Of a stretch of DNA of 64,000 nucleotides, positions 44,746 to 53,886 are shown in pieces. Numbering within the stretch: the stretch's first letter is position 1; each line of letters begins with the position of its first letter. The notes under the pieces are model-generated. The model did not search any database and had not been told where the DNA came from. It was given only the letters and a program-made list of their open reading frames with translations. This DNA is from Moorena producens 3L (GTDB lineage: Bacteria > Cyanobacteriota > Cyanobacteriia > Cyanobacteriales > Coleofasciculaceae), in the NCBI RefSeq assembly GCF_000211815.1, contig NZ_GL890971.1, positions 141,088 through 205,087 of the forward strand. The letters are read 5' to 3'. Position numbers and translations under genes: made by a program.

Positions 44746-45380
44746 AGGAAAGACACCATTCGATTAAAATTGAAACTAGAAACTTGAAACTTAACAAATT
44801 AACCGGACTTGGTATTAGTGAGTAAGCAGTCAGCGGTCAGCGGTCAGCGGTCAGCGTGGCACAGGCTTTGGCCTTGGCCTTTCGGCCACGCTACGCGAAT
44901 GGCCACGCTGTGCGAACGAAGCTGTGACTTCACTGAGATTAAACCAATGCTTACCTGTTTGATTCAAAAGCTGTTCCCATAGCGCATTAGCTGATAGCTG
45001 ATAGCTGATAGCTGATAGCTGATAGCTGATAGCTTACATTAGTGAGCATTTTCTGTATGGGAAATAAGGGTAATGGTAAAAAGACTTTCCCCATTACCCA
45101 AAGGTGTAATTGCAATCACACCGCATTACAGAATCTCTAATTACCTTAATTTGACCATCAGTAGAAAAAACAGATCACCTGTCACTGGACATTTGAGCCA
45201 CTCTATGATACCGCTGCTAGCATTGACCATCAAAAAGTGTGTTAAGTGTCGGAAGTGTCGGAAGTGTTGGAAGTATGGCAGGATTCCGACTCCCGACTCC
45301 CGACTCCCGACTCCCGACTCCCGACTCCCGACTCCGGACTCCCGACCCAAGTGATAAGTACTCTAGAATAGATACACGCT
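44746..45380. repeat. Repeat-dense spacer
   Basis: Contains cagcggt heptamers (44829-44855), the second copy of the dispersed 112-bp repeat (44861-44972), agctgat heptamers (44989-45033), gtcggaagt units (45246-45275) and about seven ccgactc heptamers (45286-45347). A 93-codon frame across it is mostly repeat translation (PTPDSRL) and was not accepted as a gene. Confidence 0.75.
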
Positions 45381-46523
45381 ATGTTGAATCGTCGAAGGTT
45401 ACTAAAGTTAAGTCTTGTTTCAGCTGCTAGTGCCTTGGGTATGTCAGCAGTCTGCTCAAGGGTGAGAACTGAGGTTAGTAGTAGAATGCCGGACTATAGC
45501 AGCAGTGGAGTTACGTTATTACAGCAGACAACACCCCTTGAGGATGGCTTTTTCTTTCCAGCGGAATGGCAGCCCCATGAATTCACGATCATGGTGTTTC
45601 CTCCAGCTCAGAATTGGAAAGGCTATGGTCTGAAGAAGGCAAGGCGGGAATGGGCAGCAGTGGCGAATGCTGTCAATGAGTTTGAACCGGTTTCGATGGT
45701 TGTTCATCCTCAAGACAAGGGTGTGGCTAAAGGCTTGTTGAGTTCAGATATCGAACTAATTGAATTTCCCGTAAACGATGGCTGGGCCAGGGATTCCGGT
45801 CCAATGTTTTTGGTGAACGGCAAGGGTTCACGTCGGGTAGCTGGGTTTACGTTCAACGGTTGGGGTGGTAAGTTTCCCCCCTATCAGGACGATGCTTTAC
45901 TTAAGGCGCGATTGTGCCACTATCTTGATACAACCATGTACTCATCCTCTCTAGTGTTGGAGGGCGGTGGTGTCACATTAGATGGTGAAGGCACTATTAT
46001 CACTACTGAGGAATGTTTACTTAACCCTAATCGCAATCCCACGATGAGTAAGTCTCAAGTTGAGAGACTTTTGAAGGACTATCTCGGGGCTGAAACAGTG
46101 GTTTGGCTGGGTCGTGGTATCGTACCTGATCCCGTGACAGATGGACATGTGGATGGCATTTGCGCATTTGCCGCACCTGGATTGGTCTTACTCCATAGCA
46201 CTGATGATGCTAATGATCCAAATTACAAGATTTGTCGGGATGCTAAGCATCGATTACAACAAAGTACTGATGCTCGTGGACGTAAGTTTGAGATTGTTGA
46301 GATTCCTCTTGGCTTAGATATTGCTCACATGAATTTTTACATTGCTAATGGTGCGGTAATCGTTCCGATTGCTGGTGACTCCAGCCAAGATGATGCTCCC
46401 CTTGCTATTCTGCGTGAGGTTTTCCCTGGGCGGAAGGTTGTTGGTGTAAATAGTCTGATTCTGGCTGAAGGTGGAGGAGGAATTCATTGTATTACCCAAC
46501 AGGTACCTGTGGCTAATAGCTAA
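45381..46523 (+). CDS. Agmatine deiminase/peptidyl-arginine-deiminase-like protein, Tat-exported
   Basis: 380 residues. The N-terminus MLNRRRLLKLSLVSAASALG is a twin-arginine-type signal. The mature part has the agmatine deiminase (AguA/PPAD) signatures EWQPHEFTIMVFPP, FPVNDGWARDSGPMFLVN, EGGGVTLDGEGTII, DPVTDGHVDGICAF (catalytic His) and GGGIHCITQQVP (nucleophilic Cys near the C-terminus). It would hydrolyse agmatine to N-carbamoylputrescine, here in the periplasm or outside; export is unusual for a polyamine enzyme. Confidence 0.88.
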   Translation: MLNRRRLLKLSLVSAASALGMSAVCSRVRTEVSSRMPDYSSSGVTLLQQTTPLEDGFFFPAEWQPHEFTIMVFPPAQNWKGYGLKKARREWAAVANAVNEFEPVSMVVHPQDKGVAKGLLSSDIELIEFPVNDGWARDSGPMFLVNGKGSRRVAGFTFNGWGGKFPPYQDDALLKARLCHYLDTTMYSSSLVLEGGGVTLDGEGTIITTEECLLNPNRNPTMSKSQVERLLKDYLGAETVVWLGRGIVPDPVTDGHVDGICAFAAPGLVLLHSTDDANDPNYKICRDAKHRLQQSTDARGRKFEIVEIPLGLDIAHMNFYIANGAVIVPIAGDSSQDDAPLAILREVFPGRKVVGVNSLILAEGGGGIHCITQQVPVANS

Positions 46524-46757
46524 AATAATTTAAGCAAAATTTAACAAACAGTCTATGATTTTAGTACAGTTTTATATTATAAATTATTAGATAGTTTTCT
46601 TGATAATCTTCTCAAACTACAGGTGATTAACCTCAAAGTATTGAGTTTTATAAACTTGACTTGACAAACAGGGGGTTTACCCCATGCTCCCATCAATTTA
46701 TCTTGTGGTAGAATAAATTTGCTCAAAACACCTAAATCAAAAACAGAGAGGAAAACT

Positions 46758-47243
46758 ATGACAAGTGGAAAAAGTCTCCAGCCGACCCCATATGGTAATA
46801 AGAGATATAACATTACTAAACCAATTGATTTTGAGGTAGCCATGAATTACGGCGGTACTTTAATGGCAATTGCTGGAGCAGATGGCGAACTGGCAGAAGG
46901 AGAATTCCAGTGGTATATTGACGAACAGCAAATGAACTTTGTTGAATCTGCAGAATACATTGAAGCGCTCCGCCAATTCGATTGGAAAAATGCTAACGTT
47001 GAGGAGCTATTGAGTGGGATAAAGTATGACTTTCCGCTGAATTTTCGCCGAAGCATGTTGTACCAAGCGATCAAGATGTGTCGAGCGGATGGTAATTACC
47101 ATGACAAAGAAAAAGCATCTGTGGCTAAAGCGGCGGAGATTTTAGGGATTGAAAAAACCATGGCGGTGAGCCTTGAGTCTCTGGCAGAACTAGAAGATTC
47201 AGCGGAGCGATTGCGCCTTTCCTTATTTGAAACCGACGTTTAA
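46758..47243 (+). CDS. TerB-like domain protein
   Basis: 161 residues. YGGTLMAIAGADGELAEGEFQWYIDEQ and ALKMCRADGNYHDKEK-like IKMCRADGNYHDKEKASVAKAAEILGI resemble the paired acidic loops of TerB/tellurite-resistance-type helical domains. The ATG at 46758 has a good GAGAGG ribosome-binding site; the frame's extension further upstream is not needed. Function unknown; it precedes the candidate cyclodipeptide synthase by 178 bases on the same strand. Confidence 0.65.
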   Translation: MTSGKSLQPTPYGNKRYNITKPIDFEVAMNYGGTLMAIAGADGELAEGEFQWYIDEQQMNFVESAEYIEALRQFDWKNANVEELLSGIKYDFPLNFRRSMLYQAIKMCRADGNYHDKEKASVAKAAEILGIEKTMAVSLESLAELEDSAERLRLSLFETDV

Positions 47244-47421
47244 TTCGGCTGTAAGCATTCAGCCGTAAACTGTCAGCCGTCAGCTGTCAGCTGACGGCCA
47301 AAAACATCTAATACCAAATCTGGTTATGATAGAGTAATTAAACAAATATTAAAATCCTCTCTAGGCAAGGATTTTGATTGTTTTGAATAAAGTCTCAGTC
47401 AAGGGGATTTGGTATAACAGA

Positions 47422-48303
47422 ATGAGTAGCCACAGGGACGAAGAAACGATCATTGAAAATTTTGACTGGAATCAGCTTTCACTAGAACAGTTGAAGTTGC
47501 TTCAGTCTCAAATAATCAAAGCAATCGATCTTAAGATACGCGACTTAAAGTTGACCCAATCTACTGCCAATCTGAGCAAAGTTCATAGGTATAAGGCAAG
47601 CTTAGCTAAGGTCTTCCCTCGTCGCCTACGTAGCTCCCTCTCTGATTATCAAAACTGTTTTTTCATTATCAGTCTGGGAAGCAGAAACTTCGTTGATAGT
47701 GAGCGACTCGAAGCCTCAATTAAATGGATTAGCGAACACTTCAAAGCTTGCCTAGTACTAGTTTGCGATAGTATCTACCGATTGACAATCGAGCTTAGAC
47801 AGGGACTTAAAGGGGATGAAGCTTGGCTGGAAGCAATTCGCACTGGAGAGACCTTTATTAATCAAAACCGTTTCTTGTTCCAGCAATACTCTGGAAGTTG
47901 TCAATTCCAATTCCAGATGGCTTCCCAAATAGAGAACCAATCAGAATTTGAGATCTATTACAAAGACTTTCAGGGTCTTTATCAAAAGGATGAATCCTTT
48001 CAAAGGATGGTAAACTCCTTTGCCCAAACCTATCTTAATCGGGGGGAACAGTCAGAAGAAGAGGAAGTAGAGCAGCTTCTCCAAAGGCAAAAGCACCTGG
48101 CGATCACCTACCTGCTGGAAGAGTCAGCTGTGTTTACCTGCCTTGCTAAAGAAGGATGGCCAGTTTTTGTTTATCCTGGGTCAATTAAAACTTTTGAAGA
48201 AATTGCGGAAGGGTTGCACCCAGAGGTTCCTTTACCTCTCAAGCAAATGATCTGGGTCAGCCTGCGTCTTAAAAGGAAGGCTACTGCTGGAGAAAGCATC
48301 TAA
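47422..48303 (+). CDS. Candidate tRNA-dependent cyclodipeptide synthase, XYP type
   Basis: 293 residues from ATG 47422. It matches the CDPS plan, numbered from that ATG. A strand ending CFFIISLGSRNF places the predicted catalytic Ser at S84 (AlbC S37). The helix with Y230-L-L-E-E234 matches the Tyr-x3-Glu pair of AlbC (Y178/E182), and FVY251P252 matches the Y202-P203 pair that defines the XYP subfamily. Spacing Ser-to-Tyr is 146 residues against 141 in AlbC. CDPSs make cyclic dipeptides from two aminoacyl-tRNAs. The N-terminal 70 residues are an extra helical region. No obvious tailoring enzyme is adjacent. Assignment is by motif and spacing from memory. Confidence 0.78.
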   Translation: MSSHRDEETIIENFDWNQLSLEQLKLLQSQIIKAIDLKIRDLKLTQSTANLSKVHRYKASLAKVFPRRLRSSLSDYQNCFFIISLGSRNFVDSERLEASIKWISEHFKACLVLVCDSIYRLTIELRQGLKGDEAWLEAIRTGETFINQNRFLFQQYSGSCQFQFQMASQIENQSEFEIYYKDFQGLYQKDESFQRMVNSFAQTYLNRGEQSEEEEVEQLLQRQKHLAITYLLEESAVFTCLAKEGWPVFVYPGSIKTFEEIAEGLHPEVPLPLKQMIWVSLRLKRKATAGESI

Positions 48304-48483
48304 GGGCTTTGAGGTCAATGGTGGTTGCAGAATCGGGAATCGGGAATCGGGAATCGGGAATCGGGAACAGGGAACAGGTAAAAAATCCTGTGTACCTCAT
48401 AGGTATGGAAAACGCGATCAGATAACAGGAGGTATTTGAAATTATGACTTCTGACTCCTGACTTCAGCCTTTCAAAAGATTCC

Positions 48484-48737
48484 ATGGAATTCACCAGCCT
48501 CGAATCTTTTTCTCAATTCCTGGCGCTGAATTTTGCCGATCCCTGTTTTCGGAATCGTCTCTTTGGGAACGGGAATCAGGTAATCTGGATTTAACCCAAT
48601 CGTGTTCACAACGGTTTTCCGAATTTTCGCCATGCACTGCGTTTAAGGAATTATCGTCAGTATCAGTAGCACTGAAAAAGATTGCCAATCTATCAGTATT
48701 GTCCCCAATTATCCGAACATAATCTAACCCACCACCG
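48484..48737 (-). pseudogene. Fatty-acyl-AMP ligase, C-terminal remnant
   Basis: On the minus strand, 48630 down to 48484 reads IRKTVVNTIGLNPDYLIPVP followed by KETIPKTGIGKIQRQELRKRFEAGEF, the C-terminal (A10-like, IPKTGIGKIQR) part of FAAL/AMP-ligase proteins that start lipopeptide and polyketide assembly. Upstream to about 48737, in another frame, DRLAIFFSATDTDDNSLN also fits, so there is at least one frameshift near 48632. The rest of the ligase is gone. It lies just downstream of the CDPS gene, on the opposite strand. Confidence 0.72.
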
Positions 48738-48782
48738 GGTCAAACAGCTTTAATGAGATACACCCACCAACTCAGACAGGGG

Positions 48783-49652
48783 TTAAATTTCATCGGGATT
48801 AATACCCATCTGTCGTAACCGTTCTGCTAATTGTTCAGCTCGTTGGTGTTCCTGTTCAGCTCGTTGGTGTTCCTGTTCAGCTCGTTGTTGAGCCAGTTCC
48901 TTCTCTTGACGTTCCTGTTCAGCTCGTTGTTGAGCCAGTTCAGCTCGTTGCCGTTCCTGTTCAGCTCGAAGACGTTCAAGTTCTGCCTCAGTAGGAATCC
49001 AATTTCCCTGTTGATCATACCAACGTAGCCACAACCGATTCAATCCCCGATATTGACCAAGCCATAGTCCTAAACCCAATTGCAACTCAGGCATCCAAAA
49101 TTGGGAATTGTCTAATGTTTGTGGTTGATAGCTGCCGCCATCTAACTTAAAAAGTTGTAATTCGTTACTGACTCGGTCAAAGGTAACATAGTAGGGAATC
49201 GCTAAAATTTGCTCGTACACTTCCCATTTCGTTGGTGGTTCTCCCGTTCGTTCACTGTAACCAAGGTCTTGATCTTTGGTGCTGGCAGAGAGCAACTCTA
49301 TGGCCACAATTGGTCTGACGTCTTCTTGCCAGATCACATAACTCATTCTGAGCTCTCGTCCCTGGTAAAATCGGGAAATCCCCACTACAGCAAACCAATC
49401 CGGTCGTTTGTACCAAGCGGTATGGTTGGGGTCATAATATAAATTTAAGTCACTGGCCACAAAAACGCGATCGCTCTCATAATTGGGAGGGCGAAAGGTC
49501 TCACTACACAGTTGTGGTTGCCAAAGATGAAATTCGTCAGGCAAACCCGGTTCCTCGGGATCTTCACTGGGTAAATCATACATGGTGGGCAGGGTTTCTT
49601 TGGCCGGATGAGGGAGAATAACCTGCTCAAATAAGGGTTTGGCAACAGACAT
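48783..49652 (-). CDS. Uma2-family endonuclease-like protein with long coiled-coil tail
   Basis: 289 residues. Core: DRVFVASDLNLYYDPN, RPDWFAVVGISRFY, RPIVAIELLSASTKDQDLG and GEPPTKWEVYEQILAIPYYVTFDR, a DUF820-type protein. From about residue 230 the chain is built of near-identical 7-9-residue units (ERQRAELAQQRAEQ), encoded by imperfect DNA repeats, ending in LRQMGINPDEI. Such coiled-coil tails are frequent in cyanobacterial Uma2 proteins. Confidence 0.85.
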   Translation of the reverse strand: MSVAKPLFEQVILPHPAKETLPTMYDLPSEDPEEPGLPDEFHLWQPQLCSETFRPPNYESDRVFVASDLNLYYDPNHTAWYKRPDWFAVVGISRFYQGRELRMSYVIWQEDVRPIVAIELLSASTKDQDLGYSERTGEPPTKWEVYEQILAIPYYVTFDRVSNELQLFKLDGGSYQPQTLDNSQFWMPELQLGLGLWLGQYRGLNRLWLRWYDQQGNWIPTEAELERLRAEQERQRAELAQQRAEQERQEKELAQQRAEQEHQRAEQEHQRAEQLAERLRQMGINPDEI

Positions 49653-49884
49653 GAGATTACCTCAATTTTTTCCGACTCATGATTTTGATTTTAGCAACTG
49701 TCGGTAAGCATTTAGCCGTCAGCTGTCAGCTGTCAGCCATCAGCTGTGCTCCCTGTTCCCAGATCCGCTGTTCCCAGATCCGAAGTTCCCTACTCCCTAC
49801 TCCCTACTCCCTACTCCCTACTCCCTACTCCCTTTTCCCTTTGCTCTATACTAATAGATAAACTAAAAAACAAATACCAATATC
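49653..49884. repeat. Spacer with tccctac heptamer repeats
   Basis: cagctgtcagctgtcagc units (49718-49745), then about seven copies of the heptamer tccctac (49787-49832). No gene; the promoter for the NACHT gene presumably lies here. Confidence 0.65.
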
Positions 49885-50469
49885 ATGCTGGATTGGTTAG
49901 CAGTTTGGGGAATTTCTAGTGCCGGTGGCTATCTCGCCAAAGAAGTGATCGGTCCCTTGGCCAAAGAAGCTCTAGAAGACTACACCAAAGATTTTTTCAA
50001 AGAATCCATCAAAGACTATACTGGACTATCGGATCAAAATACCCAGAAAAAACTCTTCGGTAAAGCTTTAAAAGAATTTGTAGCCTTAGTTGAAAGAGAA
50101 TTGGAAGATGCTGAGTTATCCAAGCAAGAATTAAAACAGTATACTAAACCCCTCAAGCAGTATATTAAAAACAAATCCATTAAAGCTATCCTAGGAAGTG
50201 CGTTTAAATATGGCTGTCAACACATAGATACCGAGACATTAACCAAGACTTGGATTGAGCTTAAGTTATTACCATTACCAGAAGAATTTCGTTGGAAGTA
50301 TATTGCTAGACAGTATCTCAAGCAAGTACACACTATCATCCGGGAGTCGGATCAGTTACGGCCTATCCGAGATTCCCAAACCTTGGATGCGATTAGCCCG
50401 AAGGGCTACGCTACGCGATCGCAAAAAACACTAACGCTACCGCAGGCATTATCCCAGACTTTGACTTAA
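49885..50469 (+). pseudogene. NACHT-type NTPase, N-terminal part (frame broken by 26-bp insertion)
   Basis: 194 codons: a helical N-terminal effector-like region (MLDWLAVWGISSAGGYLAKEVIGPL and following) typical of cyanobacterial NACHT proteins. The frame departs at 50394 and stops at 50469. Removing 26 bases (50394-50419) joins it in frame to 50586-52943 through IAKNTNATAGIIPDFDLSTY, giving one protein of about 1,010 residues. In the present sequence translation ends early, unless frameshifting occurs. Confidence 0.8.
50394..50419. repeat. 26-bp repeat inserted in a HIP1 site of the NACHT gene
   Basis: The insert tagcccgaagggctacgctacgcgat lies between two copies of gcgat (50389-50393 and 50415-50419). 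Excision restores the octamer gcgatcgc and the reading frame. It contains a small palindrome (tagcccgaagggcta) followed by ctacgcg, a motif found in other dispersed repeats of this window. Confidence 0.85.
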
Positions 50470-50585
50470 GCACCTATCAAGAAGGACTTCTAGAGCGCTA
50501 CGGTAATCTGAGCTTAGATAGTTTAGATACCAATGCTTGTGCCTATAACGAACTAAAACTCTGGAAAATATTTATCCCTCAAAAT

Positions 50586-52943
50586 GTGCGAGAGGTTCAT
50601 GACCTGATGCCGTCAGCTATTCATGAACTGCCTAAGGATTATTATCGAAAACTCCTAGAGAGTGGTCAACTAGATCAGGAAATTGACAAAGAGGAGTTGA
50701 AACGAGCCAAAGAGATTTATCATCAACAGCCGGTTAAATCCGTATTAGATGTTATTAATGAGTCTCAAGGTTATCCCTATTTGGTAGTTTTAGGAGACCC
50801 AGGCTCCGGTAAATCTACCTTGCTGCAATATTTAGCATTAAATTGGGCAAGAACGGATCTGACTACTGCCCTTTCTCTACCAATTCCCTTACTGATTGAA
50901 TTACGTACCTATATCCGCAATCGCGATAGTGGACAGTGTAATAACTTCTTGGAATTTTGCAATCAAAGCAGTGGAGCGATATGTCATCTCAATCAACATC
51001 AACTGCATCACCAGTTAAAGGCTGGTAACGTATTAGTGATGTTTGATAGCTTGGATGAAGTCTTTGAGCCAGGGAAACGAGAAGATGTGATTACGGATAT
51101 TCATCGCTTTACCAATACCTATCCTAAGGTAAGAGTAATTGTTACATCTCGCGTCATTGGTTATAAATCCCAACGGCTACGAAATGCTCAATTTCGTCAT
51201 GTGATGCTCCAAGACTTGGAGTCAGAACAAATTCAAACCTTTATCGAGCACTGGCACGAGTTAACCTTTACTAATCAAGCCGATAAAGTTAGGAAACGCG
51301 AGCGCTTACAAAAAGCAATAGACACATCACCTCCAATTCGACAACTGGCGCAAAATCCCCTATTATTAACTATGATGGCAATCCTGAACCGCAATCAAGA
51401 ATTGCCTCGTGACCGCTCTGAACTCTACAACCAAGCGTCTCGATTACTGCTCCATCAATGGGATGTGGAACGAGCATTACTAGAAGATAATCGTGTTGAT
51501 CCCAAGACGATTGATTATAAAGATAAGCAACAAATGCTTGGAAAAGTGGCATATTTTATGCATGAAAATCAAGCAGGGTTAGCGGGAAATCTGATTAGTG
51601 GAGAGGATTTAGAAAGGATTATCAAAGATGAGCTGAAATTACGGGAGGTTACTAATCCCAGAGCCGTTGCTAAGGTAATGATTAATCAGTTGCGCACCCG
51701 CAATTTTATCTTGTGTTTCATGGGAGCCGATTACTACGCCTTTGTGCATCGGACATTTTTGGAATATTTCTGTGCTTGGGAATTTGTCAGTAAATTTGAA
51801 AAAAAACAGGAAATTTCCCTAGAACATTTGAAAAACGAGGTATTTGGTAAACACTGGCAGGATGAATCTTGGCATGAAGTGATCAAGTTGATTGTGGGCA
51901 TGATTGATTCCAAGAAAGGTGGAGAGATTATTGAGTATTTGATGGCAAAAGATGGAGAAGGGGATAAGTTTCATAATTTATTTCTGGCAGGGGATTGTTT
52001 GTCTGAAGTCAGGAATCGGTATGATATTAAATCAACGGATACTGAATTACTGAATTGCTTCAAAGACTTAATTCACTATGATCTAAATTATGATTATAAA
52101 AAGTATGAATATCAGGGATTCTTAGTCCGTTATATACGCACTACAGCTGTTGTAGGAGTAGCCACCCATTGGCAAGACCATCGAGATACCTTACCCCTAC
52201 TTCAAGTATCGGCTCGCTCCGATACTGATTCGGATGTGCGAGGTACAGCAATTTACCAGTTAGCTCAATGTTACCAAGACCATCGAGATACTTTACCCCT
52301 ACTTCAAGTATCGGCTTGCTCTGATCAGCATTGGTGGGTGCGAGGTATTGCAATTGAACAATTAGCTCAAGGTTACCAAGACCACCCAGATACCTTACCC
52401 CTACTTCAAGAATCCGCTCGCTCTGATCAGATTTCGTGGGTGCGACGTACAGCACTTGAACAGTTAGCTCAAGCTTACCAAGACCACCGAGATACCTTAG
52501 CCCTACTTCAACAATCCGCTCGCTCTGATAAAAATTCGTCGGTGCGACTTACAGCAATTGAACAGTTAGCTCAAGGTTACCAAGACCACCCAGATACCTT
52601 AGCCATACTTCAAGAATCGGTTCGTTCTGATAAAGATTCCTGGCTGCGAAGTACAGCAATTGAACAGTTAGCTCAAGCTTGGCACGATCAGCCTTGGTTA
52701 TGGGAATTTTTATGCGTTCGCGTAGCGGCTCTTTCAGAGCATCGCATTCTCCATGACCCCTTTGAGCGTGATCAAGACGAGGATTACGACAATGTCAATC
52801 CTCGACAAGTAGCCCTTCAGGCCATCCTGAAATATTATCCTAACCATTCCCAAACCCGGTCTTTATTGAAAAATAGAGCAGAGCATGACCCCGATCCTAA
52901 ACTGCGGGAATTTGCTCAAGAGAAATTAGCAAAGTTACGCTAG
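50586..52943 (+). CDS. NACHT-domain NTPase with HEAT-like repeats (C-terminal part of the split gene)
   Basis: 785 residues from GTG 50586, but the frame is open further upstream to the insertion at 50420. The NACHT NTPase has Walker A VLGDPGSGKSTLLQYLAL, Walker B LVMFDSLDEVFE, and TSRVIGY, NPLLLTMMAIL and VHRTFLEYFCAWEFV (the conserved WH region). From about 52165 there are five to six 34-residue HEAT-like repeats (YQDHRDTLPLLQxSARSD...VRxxAIEQLAQ), encoded by 102-bp DNA repeats, then a further helical tail. NACHT proteins of this plan are known or suspected anti-phage sensors. Confidence 0.88.
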   Translation: MREVHDLMPSAIHELPKDYYRKLLESGQLDQEIDKEELKRAKEIYHQQPVKSVLDVINESQGYPYLVVLGDPGSGKSTLLQYLALNWARTDLTTALSLPIPLLIELRTYIRNRDSGQCNNFLEFCNQSSGAICHLNQHQLHHQLKAGNVLVMFDSLDEVFEPGKREDVITDIHRFTNTYPKVRVIVTSRVIGYKSQRLRNAQFRHVMLQDLESEQIQTFIEHWHELTFTNQADKVRKRERLQKAIDTSPPIRQLAQNPLLLTMMAILNRNQELPRDRSELYNQASRLLLHQWDVERALLEDNRVDPKTIDYKDKQQMLGKVAYFMHENQAGLAGNLISGEDLERIIKDELKLREVTNPRAVAKVMINQLRTRNFILCFMGADYYAFVHRTFLEYFCAWEFVSKFEKKQEISLEHLKNEVFGKHWQDESWHEVIKLIVGMIDSKKGGEIIEYLMAKDGEGDKFHNLFLAGDCLSEVRNRYDIKSTDTELLNCFKDLIHYDLNYDYKKYEYQGFLVRYIRTTAVVGVATHWQDHRDTLPLLQVSARSDTDSDVRGTAIYQLAQCYQDHRDTLPLLQVSACSDQHWWVRGIAIEQLAQGYQDHPDTLPLLQESARSDQISWVRRTALEQLAQAYQDHRDTLALLQQSARSDKNSSVRLTAIEQLAQGYQDHPDTLAILQESVRSDKDSWLRSTAIEQLAQAWHDQPWLWEFLCVRVAALSEHRILHDPFERDQDEDYDNVNPRQVALQAILKYYPNHSQTRSLLKNRAEHDPDPKLREFAQEKLAKLR

Positions 52944-53454
52944 TTCTGATAGTAATCAAGTATACAGGATTTTTTACCTGTTACCTGATTTACTAAAATT
53001 CTTAACTGATTTACCTCACCTTATTGATAACTGCTATCTATTATCAATAAGGTTTCAAAAAGGCTTGATAAGTATTATGAAATATAGTAAATTGCTTAAC
53101 AGCAAGTAAATACTCCCAAAGTCGAAAACCTTGGGAGAGTCATTTTAGGTTACATTAAATCCAGTCTAGCATCCCTATTTTAATTGTGAAAATAAAACCA
53201 TGGGAATAGATTCTAATTTAGAATGTAGAATTTATAATTTAGAATTTGTAAGCAGGTATACAAAATTGATTACACATTTCACAAAATTAAAAACCTTACA
53301 ATGTCAGGATTACAGAAATTGAGAGTAGGTAATTAATTCTGTGTAGGTGTTTAATTCTACATTCTTAATTCTACATTCTTAATTCTACATTCTTAATTCT
53401 ACATTCTTAATTCTACATTCTACCTTCTACATTCTTAATTCTACATTCTTAATT
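52944..53454. repeat. Spacer with ttctacattcttaa repeats
   Basis: AT-rich. 53345-53460 consists of about eight copies of a 14-bp unit, ttctacattcttaa, running up to the stop of the next (minus-strand) gene, whose last codons lie at the repeat edge. No gene supported. Confidence 0.7.
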
Positions 53455-53886
53455 CTACATTCTGCCTTCAAGACCCTTCGACAACAATCGCTCCAATAAC
53501 GGTTTAGGAATTGTCTCGAAATCCTCCAACAAGAGATCCATAATGGCCAGATGGCGCAAGTGACCAGGAGTGGGAGGGTAACAGCGACGACTGGTGTTAA
53601 ACCAGCCGTTAACGGTGTGAACGGAACAAGAGCAGATTAAAGCCATATCTTCCCGACTCAAGTCCCACTTATTGTAAAACCGTTGCGGTGTCATACCCAA
53701 TTCGGAGTAACTGTAAAGTCGGATCAAGATTTGCTCGCGCTCGGTAATGGGATAGGGATAGGAATACTCGCCCTTTAACTCCCTCTGTTGTGCAAGCTGT
53801 TCCAGGCGCTCCATTGTGCTACGCACACGCTATGCGAAAGCTTCGTGATAATCGATGGGATGATAAACGAATCGTTTTTTTGGCAT
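53455..53886 (-). pseudogene. HTH-type small protein interrupted by a 24-bp repeat with an in-frame stop
   Basis: ATG at 53886 starts MPKKRFVYHPIDYHEA, then an inserted segment (ttcgcatagcgtgtgcgtagcaca on the minus strand, about 53812-53835) adds a TAG. The same frame goes on as MERLEQLAQQRELKGEYSYPYPITEREQILIRLYSY and the HTH-like DMALICSCSVHTVNGWFNTSRR, ending GLEGRM. The insert is a whole number of codons, so only its stop breaks the gene. A shorter product from the internal ATG (53814) is possible. Function unknown; perhaps DNA-binding. Confidence 0.7.

Noticed and set aside
45073..45354. 93-codon open frame between Uma2 and agmatine deiminase genes
   Set aside because: Most of it is a translation of heptamer repeats (PTPDSRL) and the rest has no ribosome-binding site or recognisable motif.
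50394..50470. Programmed ribosomal frameshift in the NACHT gene
   Set aside because: The 26-bp unit with its flanking gcgat duplication explains the break as an insertion, and no slippery sequence with a downstream structure was needed.
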